DNA from: Ruegeria_B marisflavi
GTDB lineage: Bacteria; Pseudomonadota; Alphaproteobacteria; Rhodobacterales; Rhodobacteraceae
Direction of reading: 5' to 3'
Length of the DNA stretch: 64,000 nt
NCBI RefSeq assembly: GCF_025673445.1
Contig: NZ_JAOVQN010000013.1
Location: 62,001 to 126,000 of the forward strand
Below, piece by piece: positions 45,502-54,037 of this stretch (positions are counted from its first letter, which is position 1; the number at the start of each line of letters is the position of its first letter). The notes below the pieces were generated by a model, which was given only the letters and a program-made list of their open reading frames with translations, did no database searches and was not told where the DNA came from. A program made the position numbers and the translations under genes.

Positions 45502-45528
45502 TTAGCACTCAGCAAGAGGGAGTGCTAA
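45502..45528 (+). promoter_or_regulatory. CIRCE operator (HrcA binding site)
   Basis: TTAGCACTC-N9-GAGTGCTAA, a perfect match to the consensus inverted repeat. HrcA represses groESL by binding here and is released on heat shock when GroEL is busy. No hrcA gene is in the window. Confidence 0.97.
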
Positions 45529-45587
45529 TGCCTCTGACACAGAGCAGGGGGAGGGAAACAAACTTTGAGCCTCAAGGAGCTGCAAAG

Positions 45588-45875
45588 ATGGCATTGAAAC
45601 CGCTTCATGACCGCGTGCTGGTTCGCCGTACCGAAAGCGAAGAGAAGACCGCAGGCGGCCTGATTATCCCCGATAGCGCCAAGGAAAAGCCCAGCGAAGG
45701 CGTGGTTGTCGCCTGTGGCGACGGCGCCCGCAAGGATAGCGGCGAGCTGATCGCGATGGCCGTAAAAGCCGGTGACCGTATCCTGTTCGGCAAATGGTCG
45801 GGCACTGAAGTCACCGTTGCAGGCGAAGAACTGCTGATGATGAAGGAAAGCGACATCATGGGGATCATCGAGTAA
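45588..45875 (+). CDS. groES: co-chaperonin GroES
   Basis: 95 aa from ATG 45588 (MALKPLHDRVLVRRTESEEK) with CAAGGAG upstream; an open extension to 45522 runs through the operator region. The mobile loop (KTAGGLIIPDSAKEKPSEGV) and the ending DRILFGKWSGTEVTVAGEEL and MMKESDIMGIIE are typical. It forms the heptameric lid of GroEL. First gene of groESL. Confidence 0.98.
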   Translation: MALKPLHDRVLVRRTESEEKTAGGLIIPDSAKEKPSEGVVVACGDGARKDSGELIAMAVKAGDRILFGKWSGTEVTVAGEELLMMKESDIMGIIE

Positions 45876-45937
45876 GCCGCGCGCTTCTCTGATCTCTGGT
45901 CGCAACATTCCAATCAAAATTCTCAAGGAGAAAGAAC

Positions 45938-47578
45938 ATGGCTGCTAAGGACGTCAAGTTCAACACCGAAGCCCGCAACAAGATGCTCAAGGGCGTCAAC
46001 ATCCTGGCCGACGCGGTCAAGGTGACCCTGGGCCCCAAAGGCCGCAACGTGGTTCTGGACAAGAGCTTCGGTGCCCCCCGCATCACCAAGGACGGTGTGT
46101 CGGTCGCCAAGGAAATCGAACTGGAAGACAAGTTCGAAAACATGGGCGCGCAGATGGTGAAAGAAGTCGCCAGCCGCACCAATGACGAGGCCGGCGACGG
46201 CACCACCACCGCCACCGTTCTGGCCCAGGCCATCGTGCGCGAAGGCATGAAATCGGTTGCCGCCGGCATGAACCCGATGGACCTGAAGCGCGGCATCGAC
46301 CTGGCCACGGCCAAGGTTGTCGAGGCCATCAAGGCCGCCTCGCGCCCCGTCAACGACAGCGCCGAAGTGGCGCAGGTCGGCACCATCTCGGCCAACGGCG
46401 AAACCGAAATCGGCCGCCAGATCGCCGAAGCGATGCAGAAGGTCGGCAACGAGGGTGTCATCACCGTCGAAGAGAACAAAGGCCTGGAGACCGAGACCGA
46501 CGTGGTCGAGGGCATGCAGTTCGACCGTGGCTACCTGTCGCCCTATTTCGTCACCAACGCAGACAAGATGATCGCAGAACTCGAAGACTGCATGATCCTG
46601 CTGCACGAAAAGAAACTCTCCTCGCTGCAGCCGATGGTTCCGCTGCTCGAGCAGGTGATCCAGTCGCAAAAGCCGCTGCTGATCATCGCCGAGGACGTCG
46701 AAGGTGAAGCACTGGCAACCCTGGTGGTCAACAAGCTGCGCGGCGGCCTGAAGATTGCGGCTGTCAAGGCACCGGGCTTCGGCGACCGCCGCAAGGCCAT
46801 GCTGCAGGACATCGCCATCCTGACCGGCGGTCAGGTGATCAGCGAAGACCTGGGCATGAAGCTCGAGTCCGTCACCATGGACATGCTGGGCACCGCCAAG
46901 AAAATCTCGATCACCAAGGACGAGACCACCATCGTTGATGGCGCAGGCGAAAAGGCCGAGATCGAAGCCCGCGTGGCCCAGATTCGCACCCAGATCGAAG
47001 AAACCACCAGCGACTACGACCGTGAGAAACTGCAAGAGCGCGTTGCCAAACTGGCAGGCGGTGTTGCCGTGATCCGCGTCGGCGGCATGACCGAAGTCGA
47101 AGTGAAAGAGCGCAAGGACCGCGTCGATGACGCCCTGAACGCCACCCGCGCTGCCGTGCAGGAAGGTGTTGTTGTGGGCGGCGGTGTAGCTCTGGTTCAG
47201 GCGGGCAAGGTCCTGGCCGACCTGGAAGGTGCAAATGCCGACCAGACCGCCGGTATCAACATCGTGCGCAAGGCCATCGAAGCACCGCTGCGCCAGATCG
47301 CCGAGAACGCAGGCGTCGATGGCGCCGTGGTTGCCGGCAAGGTGCGTGAATCGGGTGATGCCTCCTTCGGCTTCAACGCTCAGACCGAAGAATATGGCGA
47401 CATGTTCAAGTTCGGCGTGATCGACCCGGCCAAGGTTGTCCGCACCGCTCTGGAAGACGCGTCCTCGGTTGCTGGCCTGCTGATCACCACCGAAGCGATG
47501 GTGGCAGACAAGCCGCAGAAAGACGCCCCCGCAGGCGGCGGCATGCCCGACATGGGCGGCATGGGCGGCATGATGTAA
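45938..47578 (+). CDS. groEL: chaperonin GroEL
   Basis: 546 aa, ATG at 45938 with AAGGAGAAAG upstream. Landmarks are the ATP-binding DGTTTATVLAQAI near residue 86, apical hydrophobic helices (LEDCMILLHEKKLSSLQPMV), GFGDRRKAMLQDIAILTGG near residue 280, and the C-terminal Gly-Met tail GGMPDMGGMGGMM. It folds proteins in the cytosol together with GroES. The gene runs into a terminator 24 bp downstream. Confidence 0.99.
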   Translation: MAAKDVKFNTEARNKMLKGVNILADAVKVTLGPKGRNVVLDKSFGAPRITKDGVSVAKEIELEDKFENMGAQMVKEVASRTNDEAGDGTTTATVLAQAIVREGMKSVAAGMNPMDLKRGIDLATAKVVEAIKAASRPVNDSAEVAQVGTISANGETEIGRQIAEAMQKVGNEGVITVEENKGLETETDVVEGMQFDRGYLSPYFVTNADKMIAELEDCMILLHEKKLSSLQPMVPLLEQVIQSQKPLLIIAEDVEGEALATLVVNKLRGGLKIAAVKAPGFGDRRKAMLQDIAILTGGQVISEDLGMKLESVTMDMLGTAKKISITKDETTIVDGAGEKAEIEARVAQIRTQIEETTSDYDREKLQERVAKLAGGVAVIRVGGMTEVEVKERKDRVDDALNATRAAVQEGVVVGGGVALVQAGKVLADLEGANADQTAGINIVRKAIEAPLRQIAENAGVDGAVVAGKVRESGDASFGFNAQTEEYGDMFKFGVIDPAKVVRTALEDASSVAGLLITTEAMVADKPQKDAPAGGGMPDMGGMGGMM

Positions 47579-47601
47579 GCACGTCCGATCCGATCGGAAA
47601 A

Positions 47602-47634
47602 CAAGGGGTCGCTTTCGGGCGGCCCCTTATTCAT
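47602..47634 (+). terminator. intrinsic terminator of groESL
   Basis: AAGGGGTCGC / GGCGGCCCCTT forms a 10-bp stem (one G-U pair) with a short loop, ending in TTATTCATTT. Confidence 0.8.
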
Positions 47635-47753
47635 TTCCCGTCAATGGGGAACAAAAGTACCTGGGAACCCGTGAATTCTGCGTGTGCGACCTGTAATCAC
47701 AGGTTGTTTCGTGCAAGAAAGCGCAGCACCGCATATCCCGAGCAGATCCAGAC

Positions 47754-48224
47754 ATGAACCCGCTTCCCCCCGCAGTATTCCCTGACATGGTCGACGCCCT
47801 GTTGTGCGCGGCTTTTGCGGGTGAGGCAGAGGCGGAACTGGTGCGCGCGTTACGGGCAGACCGGGATCTGGCGACCGAGATCATCTATCAGGAATTCGGC
47901 CAGTTGCTGGGCTATGCCGCCCTGTCCTGGATGCGGGCACCGGATGGGTGGCTGTGCCTGGCGCCTGTCGCGGTGTCGCCGGAACATCAGAAGCGCGGCA
48001 TCGGCTCCAAGGTCCTGAAGCTGGCAGTTGCCTGGGCTAAGGAACGCGATCTCACCATCGTTGTACTTGGGGATCGGGATTACTATGGCAAGCGCGGCTT
48101 TTCATCCGAGCGGGCAGCCAATCTGACCGCCCCCTATCCGGTCGAGCATCTGTTGCTGGCCGGGCCCGGCCAGAACGCTCCGGCGTCGCGGCTGATCTAC
48201 CCCGTTGCCTTCGAAGAGGCATGA
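47754..48224 (+). CDS. GNAT family N-acetyltransferase, YhbS-like
   Basis: 156 aa, ATG 47754. The acetyl-CoA binding motif A is SPEHQKRGIGSKVLKLAVAW near residue 80, followed by DLTIVVLGDRDYYGKRGFSS with the YYxRxGF block typical of the YhbS branch. Substrate is unknown. It stands alone between the groESL terminator and the DMT transporter gene. Confidence 0.9.
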   Translation: MNPLPPAVFPDMVDALLCAAFAGEAEAELVRALRADRDLATEIIYQEFGQLLGYAALSWMRAPDGWLCLAPVAVSPEHQKRGIGSKVLKLAVAWAKERDLTIVVLGDRDYYGKRGFSSERAANLTAPYPVEHLLLAGPGQNAPASRLIYPVAFEEA

Positions 48225-48355
48225 CAGCCGGTCTACTCTCGGGCCATCCATCGCAATCGTGATATCGAAACGGTTGCTTTCCAGCACCGGTTTCGACCAA
48301 ACAGGAGGCGCGGAAACGGGCGGCACGCCCCGGCACAGCGATCCAAGGGGCCCAC

Positions 48356-49198
48356 ATGCAGGTGTTTTTGCTCACAACCCTGACCATGGTGGCCTTTGCC
48401 GCCAATTCCATTCTGAATCGTTTTGCCGTGGCCGGAAACCTGGCGGATCCAGGGGCCTTTGCACTGCTGCGCTTGTTCGCGGGCGCCGCCATGCTGGTGT
48501 GTCTGGTCCTCTGGCAACACAAGCCGCTGCCGCTTTTCCATCGCCAGAGAATAGTGGGCGCTGGGGCCTTGTCATTGTACATGGTCGCGTTTTCGCTTGC
48601 CTATCTCAGCCTGGATGCGGGTCTGGGCGCGCTGATCCTGTTTGGCGTTGTGCAGATCACCATGTTCGGCTGGACCGCTGTGTCGGGTGTCCCGCCTACG
48701 GTCCGTCAGATCATCGGGGCTGTGGTCGCTTTTTCCGGCCTGACCTGGATTCTGTGGCCAGCCGGTGGCGTGCGCGTCGATCCGGTTGGTGCGGGTCTGA
48801 TGGCGCTTGCCGGTCTGGGATGGGCCGCATACACGCTTGCCGGGCGTCTTGAAACGGATGCGTTGTCGGCAACCAGCGCAAACTTTGTCATGGCTTTGCC
48901 GGTTTCGGCTGCCGTGATCCTGATCCCGGGCACATCTCTTGCCTTGACCTGGGAGGGGGGCGCCTTGGCCGTGGTCTCTGGCGCGGTGACGTCTGGATTG
49001 GGCTATGCGCTCTGGTACCGCCTGGTGCCGCGCCTCGGATCCGCGCGCGCCGCAACGGTGCAGCTTTCCGCCCCTGCTATCGCCGTCCTGGCGGGCGTGC
49101 TTCTGCTGGGAGAGGATCTCCCGCTCCGGCTGCTCCTCGGGGGCGTGCTGCTGCTGGGCGGTATCGCGCTTTCCATCCGTCGCTCGCCCGCGCGTTGA
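48356..49198 (+). CDS. DMT superfamily (EamA) transporter
   Basis: 280 aa, ATG at 48356. About ten membrane helices can be traced in two EamA halves: NSILNRFAVAGNLADPGAFA near residue 15, LLRLFAGAAMLVCLVLW, then SLDAGLGALILFGVVQITMF, and a second half with AAYTLAGRLETDALSATSAN and TSGLGYALWYRLVPRLGSAR. It sits in the inner membrane and probably exports an amino acid or metabolite. The downstream lipase-like gene starts 39 bp later. Confidence 0.86.
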   Translation: MQVFLLTTLTMVAFAANSILNRFAVAGNLADPGAFALLRLFAGAAMLVCLVLWQHKPLPLFHRQRIVGAGALSLYMVAFSLAYLSLDAGLGALILFGVVQITMFGWTAVSGVPPTVRQIIGAVVAFSGLTWILWPAGGVRVDPVGAGLMALAGLGWAAYTLAGRLETDALSATSANFVMALPVSAAVILIPGTSLALTWEGGALAVVSGAVTSGLGYALWYRLVPRLGSARAATVQLSAPAIAVLAGVLLLGEDLPLRLLLGGVLLLGGIALSIRRSPAR

Positions 49199-49236
49199 GG
49201 GTTTCGCACGCCGGTAAATCGCAGTATCTCCCGCCT

Positions 49237-50010
49237 ATGCGTCTGGTATTGTCCCTGTTTCTGTTGCTTCTGCCTGCGCCGCTTTGGGCGGATTGCGTCG
49301 TGATGCTGCATGGGCTGGCGCGCACCGAGGCGTCGTTTACCCTGATGGACGAGGTGTTCGAGGCGCGGGGTTTGCGCGTTGTGCGTCCGGGCTACCCCTC
49401 GACGGACCTGCCGATCCCCGAACTGGCACAAGACACCCTGCCTGAGGCGGTGGCGCAATGTTCGGGCGAAACGATCCACATGGTGGCGCATTCGATGGGC
49501 GGCATCCTGATCCGCCAGTGGCTCATGACAAATCGCCCCTCCGGGCTTGGCCGCGTTGTGATGCTGGGGCCGCCGAACCAGGGTAGCGAACTGGTTGACG
49601 AACTGGGCGCCTGGGAGGTGTTCGGCCGTCTGAACGGCCCGGCCGGGCTGGCGCTGGGAACCGGGCCGGACAGCGTGCCGCGCAAACTACCGCCGGTGGA
49701 TTTTCCGCTGGGCGTGATCGCCGGGGACAACACGCTGAACCCGGTCTTTTCGTCGATCATTCCCGGGCCCGACGATGGCAAGGTTTCGGTCGCCTCGACC
49801 AAGGTTGCCGGCATGACGGACCACATCGTCTTGCCTGTCACGCATACATTCATGATGAACAACCCGCGTGTGATCGCCCAGACCCTCTTCTTTCTCGAAA
49901 ACGGCCGTTTCGATCCCGAGCTGACCTGGATCGACTCCGTGTTCGGCGCGTTCGACAAGGGATGCCTGGGCGCAAACTGCGCGAATGGATCGGGGACCCG
50001 TGGCCGATGA
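49237..50010 (+). CDS. exported alpha/beta hydrolase, lipase/esterase-like
   Basis: 257 aa from ATG 49237. A signal peptide covers residues 1-20 (LVLSLFLLLLPAPLWA). It then reads CVVMLHGLARTEASFTLMDE (oxyanion region), VAHSMGGILIRQWLMTNRPS (nucleophile Ser near residue 90), and the C-terminal His in LPVTHTFMMNNPRVIAQTLF. The cut to the lipase-like PGPB/EstA type is suggested by the 'GPPNQGSELVDELG' segment. Expected periplasmic. Its stop overlaps the phnM start by 4 bp, suggesting joint translation. Confidence 0.8.
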   Translation: MRLVLSLFLLLLPAPLWADCVVMLHGLARTEASFTLMDEVFEARGLRVVRPGYPSTDLPIPELAQDTLPEAVAQCSGETIHMVAHSMGGILIRQWLMTNRPSGLGRVVMLGPPNQGSELVDELGAWEVFGRLNGPAGLALGTGPDSVPRKLPPVDFPLGVIAGDNTLNPVFSSIIPGPDDGKVSVASTKVAGMTDHIVLPVTHTFMMNNPRVIAQTLFFLENGRFDPELTWIDSVFGAFDKGCLGANCANGSGTRGR

Positions 50011-51155
50011 CCTCTCTTGAACTGACACTCACCGGCGCGCAGATCCTGCTGCCGAGCGGGCTGGAACGGGCCGATCTGGGCCTGGCCGATGGCTGCGTTG
50101 TGTCCTCGGTAACCGGCCGCAGGATCGACCTTGCCGGATATCTGGTGCTGCCGGGGATTGTCGATCTGCACGGCGACGGTTTCGAACGGCACATGGCGCC
50201 ACGGCGCGGCGCCATGAAAGAGATGGCCGAGGGCGTCGTCGCGGCCGAGGCCGAACTGGCCGCCAACGGCATCACCACGGCCGTCATGGCGCAATTCTGG
50301 AGCTGGGAAGGCGGCTTGCGCAGCCCCGAGTTCGCGGCCGGAGTGTTCCGGGCGATTCAGCAAGTGCGCGGAAACGTGGTGACGGACTTGATCCCTCAAC
50401 TCCGGTTCGAGACCCATATGCTGGACGATTACGCGGCGCTGCCCGACCTGCTGGAGGAATGGCAGGTCCCTTATCTTGTTTTTAACGATCACCTGCCGCA
50501 TGACCGCTTGGCAGAAGGGCGCAAGCCGCCGCGACTGGCTGGGCAGGCCTTGAAGGCTGGCCGCAGTCCCGAAGCGCATCTGGAGATGCTCATGGCGCTG
50601 CATGCCAATGGCGACCGGGTGCCTGCCGCGCTCGATGCGCTCTGCCTGGAGCTACAGGGCAGGGGGGTGATCATGGCCAGCCATGACGACCACAGTGCGG
50701 CCGATTGTGCCGCCTGGCAGGCGCGTGGCCTGCGCATCTCGGAGTTTCCGGAAACCGCCGAAGCGGCCGAGGCCAGGCGTGCGGCAGGCGGGCATGTCAT
50801 CCTCGGCTCGCCCAACGTGGTGCGCGGCGGCTCGCACAAGGGCAATGCCAGCGCGGTGGAACTGATCGCCATGGGCTATTGCGATGCGCTGGCCTCGGAC
50901 TATCACTACCCCAGCCCGCGCCGGGCCGCCTTGATGCTGGCCCGCAGCGGGGTTCTCGACCTGCCAGCGGCGTGGGCGCTGGTGAGTTCCGGCCCCGCGA
51001 CGATCCTCGGGCTTACCGACCGGGGAGAGCTGGCGCCCGGCAAACGCGCCGATCTGGTGATCCTCGACGCGCAGAACCATAGGGTCGCCGCGACCTTTGC
51101 CGGTGGCCGCGTCAGCTACATGTCAGGTGATGCGGCGACCCGCTTCCTGAGCTAA
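50007..51155 (+). CDS. phnM: PhnM-type amidohydrolase (ribose 1-methylphosphonate 5-triphosphate diphosphatase)
   Basis: 382 aa from ATG 50007, overlapping the lipase stop. It is an amidohydrolase superfamily member with PhnM features: LPGIVDLHGDGFERHMAPRR near residue 50, MASHDDHSAADCAAWQARGL near residue 220, SEFPETAEAAEARRAAGGHV, ILGSPNVVRGGSHKGNASAV and CDALASDYHYPSPRRAALML near residue 293. PhnM removes pyrophosphate from the alkyl-phosphonate ribose triphosphate made by PhnGHIL. No other C-P lyase gene is in the window, so it may serve a remote phn cluster or act on another triphosphate. Confidence 0.86.
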   Translation: MTSLELTLTGAQILLPSGLERADLGLADGCVVSSVTGRRIDLAGYLVLPGIVDLHGDGFERHMAPRRGAMKEMAEGVVAAEAELAANGITTAVMAQFWSWEGGLRSPEFAAGVFRAIQQVRGNVVTDLIPQLRFETHMLDDYAALPDLLEEWQVPYLVFNDHLPHDRLAEGRKPPRLAGQALKAGRSPEAHLEMLMALHANGDRVPAALDALCLELQGRGVIMASHDDHSAADCAAWQARGLRISEFPETAEAAEARRAAGGHVILGSPNVVRGGSHKGNASAVELIAMGYCDALASDYHYPSPRRAALMLARSGVLDLPAAWALVSSGPATILGLTDRGELAPGKRADLVILDAQNHRVAATFAGGRVSYMSGDAATRFLS

Positions 51156-51280
51156 GCGCTTTTACCTTGCCGGGAAATACTCCCGCCGGAGGCATCGCGC
51201 GACAGGGGCTGCGCCCCGCCTCAGGCCCAACGGGCCATCGGCGGGACGCGCGAAATCCGGAGCGGATTTAGCGACCTGTG
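51156..51280. repeat. REP-like hairpin-rich spacer between convergent genes
   Basis: Contains GGGGC-TGC-GCCCC (51205-51217), GGCCC-AAC-GGGCC (51224-51236) and AAATCC-GGAGC-GGATTT (51253-51269), after the word AAATACTCC at ~51176 that also precedes the hairpin at 31087. It probably terminates both flanking genes. Confidence 0.6.
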
Positions 51281-52354
51281 TCAGCTCTTGCGCTGTATTC
51301 GGTTGACGTGGCCCATCTTGCGACCGGGCTTCGCCTCGGCCTTGCCGTAGATATGCAGGGCCAGATCGCGTTCGGTGGCCAGCTCGGGCACCCGATCCAT
51401 GTCGGCGCCGATCAGGTTCTCCATGACAACATCCGCATGGCGCTGCCCATCGCCCAGGGGCCAGCCTGCCACAGCGCGGATATGCTGCTCGAACTGGTCC
51501 ACGGCGCAGCCGTTCTGGGTCCAGTGGCCCGAGTTGTGAACCCTTGGTGCGATCTCGTTCACGATCAGCCCGGCCGGGGTCACGAACAGTTCCACCCCCA
51601 TCACGCCCACATAGTCGAGCGCGTTCAGGACCCGCGCCGCCAGCAGCACCGCGTCGGTGCGCTGCACCGCGCTCAACCGTGCGGGCACGCTGGTGGTGTG
51701 CAGGATACCGTCGCGATGCACATTCTCGCCGGGATCGAAACAGGCGACCTGCCCGTCAAGCCCGCGCGCGGCGATAACCGAGACCTCATGGCTGAACTCC
51801 ACGAACCCTTCGAGGATCGCGGGAGCGCCGGCCATGTCGGCCAGCGCCGACACTGCATCCTCGGGTGATTTCAGCCGCGCCTGTCCCTTGCCGTCATAGC
51901 CAAAGCGGCGGGTCTTGAGGATCGCGGGCGTGCCGATCTCACCAATCGCGGCCTCGAGGCTCGCCAGATCGGTGACATCGGCAAAGGGCGCCGTCATCAG
52001 GCCCAGATCGCGCAGAAAGCTTTTCTCGGTCAGCCGGTCCTGACTGACCCGCAGCGCCTCGCGGCCGGGACGGATCGGGCGGTGCGCCTCGAGGATATCC
52101 AGCGCCTCGGTGGGGATGTTCTCGAATTCATAGGTGATCACGTCGACCGAGGCAGCAAATGCTGCCAGCGCTTCAGCGTCGTCATAACCTGCGGTGGTGA
52201 CCCGATGGGCCACCTGACCGGCGGGTGGATTGGCACCCGGCTCGTAGATGTGGGTGACAAAACCCAGCCGCGCGGCGGCAACCGACAGCATCCGGCCCAG
52301 CTGACCACCGCCCAGAATACCGATCCGCGCCCCCGATTTCAGCGCCTCACTCAT
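51281..52354 (-). CDS. purK: 5-(carboxyamino)imidazole ribonucleotide synthase
   Basis: 357 aa, ATG 52354, overlapping purE by 8 bp. ATP-grasp features: GGGQLGRMLSVAAARLGFVT at the N-terminus, DRLTEKSFLRDLGLMTAPFA near residue 105, TPAILKTRRFGYDGKGQARL near residue 142, ILEGFVEFSHEVSVIAARGL near residue 178, and FVTPAGLIVNEIAPRVHNSG near residue 265. It carboxylates AIR at N5 using ATP and bicarbonate in purine synthesis. The product is passed to PurE. Confidence 0.96.
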   Translation of the reverse strand: MSEALKSGARIGILGGGQLGRMLSVAAARLGFVTHIYEPGANPPAGQVAHRVTTAGYDDAEALAAFAASVDVITYEFENIPTEALDILEAHRPIRPGREALRVSQDRLTEKSFLRDLGLMTAPFADVTDLASLEAAIGEIGTPAILKTRRFGYDGKGQARLKSPEDAVSALADMAGAPAILEGFVEFSHEVSVIAARGLDGQVACFDPGENVHRDGILHTTSVPARLSAVQRTDAVLLAARVLNALDYVGVMGVELFVTPAGLIVNEIAPRVHNSGHWTQNGCAVDQFEQHIRAVAGWPLGDGQRHADVVMENLIGADMDRVPELATERDLALHIYGKAEAKPGRKMGHVNRIQRKS

Positions 52355-52835
52355 CGACCGGCTCCTCGGGGATCGAGGCCGAGAGCGCCGCGCGCCAGGC
52401 GTCCAGCCGTTCGGCCAGATCCGCGTCCTGCAAGGCGAGGATGCCGGCGGCCATCAGCCCCGCATTGGCGGCCCCCGCCGCGCCGATCGCCATGGTCGCG
52501 ACCGGATAGCCCTTGGGCATCTGCACGATGGAATAAAGCGAATCGACCCCCGACAGCGCCCGGGTCTGCACCGGCACGCCAATGACCGGCACCCGCGTCT
52601 TGGAGGCCATCATGCCCGGCAGATGCGCGGCCCCGCCGGCACCGGCGATGATCACCTGCAAGCCGCGCCCGGCAGCGGCGCGGCCATAGTCCCACAGCCG
52701 GTCCGGGGTGCGATGCGCCGAGACGATCCGCGCCTCGTAAGCCACGCCCAGTTCATCCAGAATTTCTGCTGCCTGCTTCATGGTGGGCCAGTCCGACTGG
52801 CTGCCCATGATGATGCCTACCTTGACCCCGGCCAT
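52347..52835 (-). CDS. purE: 5-(carboxyamino)imidazole ribonucleotide mutase
   Basis: 162 aa, ATG at 52835. Shows the class I PurE pattern: IIMGSQSDWPTMKQAAEILD near residue 8, RIVSAHRTPDRLWDYGR near residue 38, GAGGAAHLPGMMASKTRVPV near residue 68, and LSGVDSLYSIVQMPKGYPVA. It moves the carboxyl group from N5 to C4, giving CAIR. The gene order purE-purK with an overlap is standard. Confidence 0.97.
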   Translation of the reverse strand: MAGVKVGIIMGSQSDWPTMKQAAEILDELGVAYEARIVSAHRTPDRLWDYGRAAAGRGLQVIIAGAGGAAHLPGMMASKTRVPVIGVPVQTRALSGVDSLYSIVQMPKGYPVATMAIGAAGAANAGLMAAGILALQDADLAERLDAWRAALSASIPEEPVDE

Positions 52836-52905
52836 GCGCTCCGCTCGCTTTGAAAGGAGCGCGCACTATAGCCAAATCGCACCGGCTGGCAATGCGGCAA
52901 GGGCG

Positions 52906-53130
52906 TCAGGCAATGATATCCGGGGTCAGGCGATCCTCGATCAGGGCGATCATGTCCTTCAGGCGCAATTTCTGCTTTTTCAGCCGCTTGATGGTCAACT
53001 GATCCGCCGTGCCTTTTTCCTCCAGCGCGGCGATCGCCTCGTCCAGATCCCGATGCTGGCGGCGGAACACTTCCAGTTCCACGCGCAACACTTCATCGGA
53101 TTTCATCGAAAGATCGCTGGGTGCATTCAT
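52906..53130 (-). CDS. YdcH/DUF465 family small protein
   Basis: 74 aa from the ATG at 53130 (MNAPSDLSMKSDEVLRVELE); a later ATG (53109) is also possible, and a longer frame to 53181 looks non-coding. It is a helical hairpin with the DUF465 pattern HRDLDEAIAALEEKGTADQL followed by TIKRLKKQKLRLKDMIALIE. The family is widespread in proteobacteria with no known function. It is 70 bp after purE's start region on the same strand, and divergent from hsp20. Confidence 0.88.
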   Translation of the reverse strand: MNAPSDLSMKSDEVLRVELEVFRRQHRDLDEAIAALEEKGTADQLTIKRLKKQKLRLKDMIALIEDRLTPDIIA

Positions 53131-53198
53131 GAAGCGACTCGCAAGACGGTGCCAGAGGTAGCCGTAAGGATACGCATTCACACAGTTTTCGGCCAGAC

Positions 53199-53228
53199 CT
53201 TGTGATGCGCGCCTTTTCTTCCCATATT
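53199..53228 (+). promoter_or_regulatory. candidate RpoH (sigma-32) promoter of hsp20
   Basis: CTTGTG (53199-53204) and CCCATATT (53221-53228), 16-bp spacer. It resembles the alphaproteobacterial RpoH pattern CTTG...CCCCATnT but is not exact. Confidence 0.4.
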
Positions 53229-53296
53229 CCTTACATGCGGCTGCCGTTGTCGGGGTCGCGCCAGAACGTCGCTTTTCTGATAAGGACGAGATACAC

Positions 53297-53710
53297 GTGT
53301 CGAAACTTACTCTGAACTCTTACCCTCACATGCTTGGTTTCGAGCAACTGGAACGCTTGCTGGAACGGTCGGCCAAATCCGGAAACGAGGGTTACCCGCC
53401 GTACAACATCGAGCAGACCTCAGATCACTCGTATCGCATCACCCTGGCCGTCGCGGGATTTGCCGAAGACGATCTGGTGATCACAGTCGAAGACCGGCAG
53501 CTGGTGATCCGGGGACGTCAGCGCGACGACAGCGAAGGGCGGATCTTCCTGCATCGTGGCATTGCCGCGCGACAGTTCCAGCGCATGTTCGTGCTGGCTG
53601 ACGGGGTTGAAGTGGGCGAGGCCGTGATGGAAAACGGCCTGTTGCATGTCGACCTGACCCGGGCTGTGCCGCAATCGGTGGTGCAGACGATCAACATCAG
53701 GAAAGGGTAA
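53297..53710 (+). CDS. Hsp20/alpha-crystallin family small heat shock protein
   Basis: 137 aa, GTG start at 53297 following AAGGACGAG. The alpha-crystallin domain spans ~35-125: YPPYNIEQTSDHSYRITLAV, GFAEDDLVITVEDRQLVIRG, RQRDDSEGRIFLHRGIAARQF, QRMFVLADGVEVGEAVMENG, ending LLHVDLTRAVPQSVV. This is the IbpA-like class A pattern. The chaperone holds unfolding proteins in oligomers. Co-directional with DUF1150 3 bp downstream. Confidence 0.94.
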   Translation: MSKLTLNSYPHMLGFEQLERLLERSAKSGNEGYPPYNIEQTSDHSYRITLAVAGFAEDDLVITVEDRQLVIRGRQRDDSEGRIFLHRGIAARQFQRMFVLADGVEVGEAVMENGLLHVDLTRAVPQSVVQTINIRKG

Positions 53711-53713
53711 GAA

Positions 53714-53938
53714 ATGCACACTCCCTATGATTTCAAGGATGACGGCGACCGGATCGTCTACGTGAAGGCGGTGGATGTCGCCGATCTGCCGGACGAGGTG
53801 CGCCAGCAGGCCGGGGATCGCGACCATCTCTATGCGGTTCACAACGCGCAAGGAGAGCGGCTGGCCCTGGTTGCCGACCGCAAGATGGCCTTTGTCCTGG
53901 CCCGCCAGAACGACCTGTCGCCAGTAACGGTGCACTGA
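53714..53938 (+). CDS. DUF1150 family protein
   Basis: 74 aa, ATG 53714, 3 bp after hsp20. The sequence VYVKAVDVADLPDEVRQQAG, DRDHLYAVHNAQGERLALVA, DRKMAFVLARQNDLSPVTVH is DUF1150, which is found almost always behind small heat shock genes in alphaproteobacteria. Function is unknown; co-transcription with hsp20 suggests a stress role. Confidence 0.9.
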   Translation: MHTPYDFKDDGDRIVYVKAVDVADLPDEVRQQAGDRDHLYAVHNAQGERLALVADRKMAFVLARQNDLSPVTVH

Positions 53939-54037
53939 TCCCCGGGTCAGCCTTGCGGTGCCCGGCGTTTCCTGCGTGACAACGGGACCAAAACCGCCGA
54001 AACATGCAGTCCTGTGACATGAACCAGGATCAGCACC

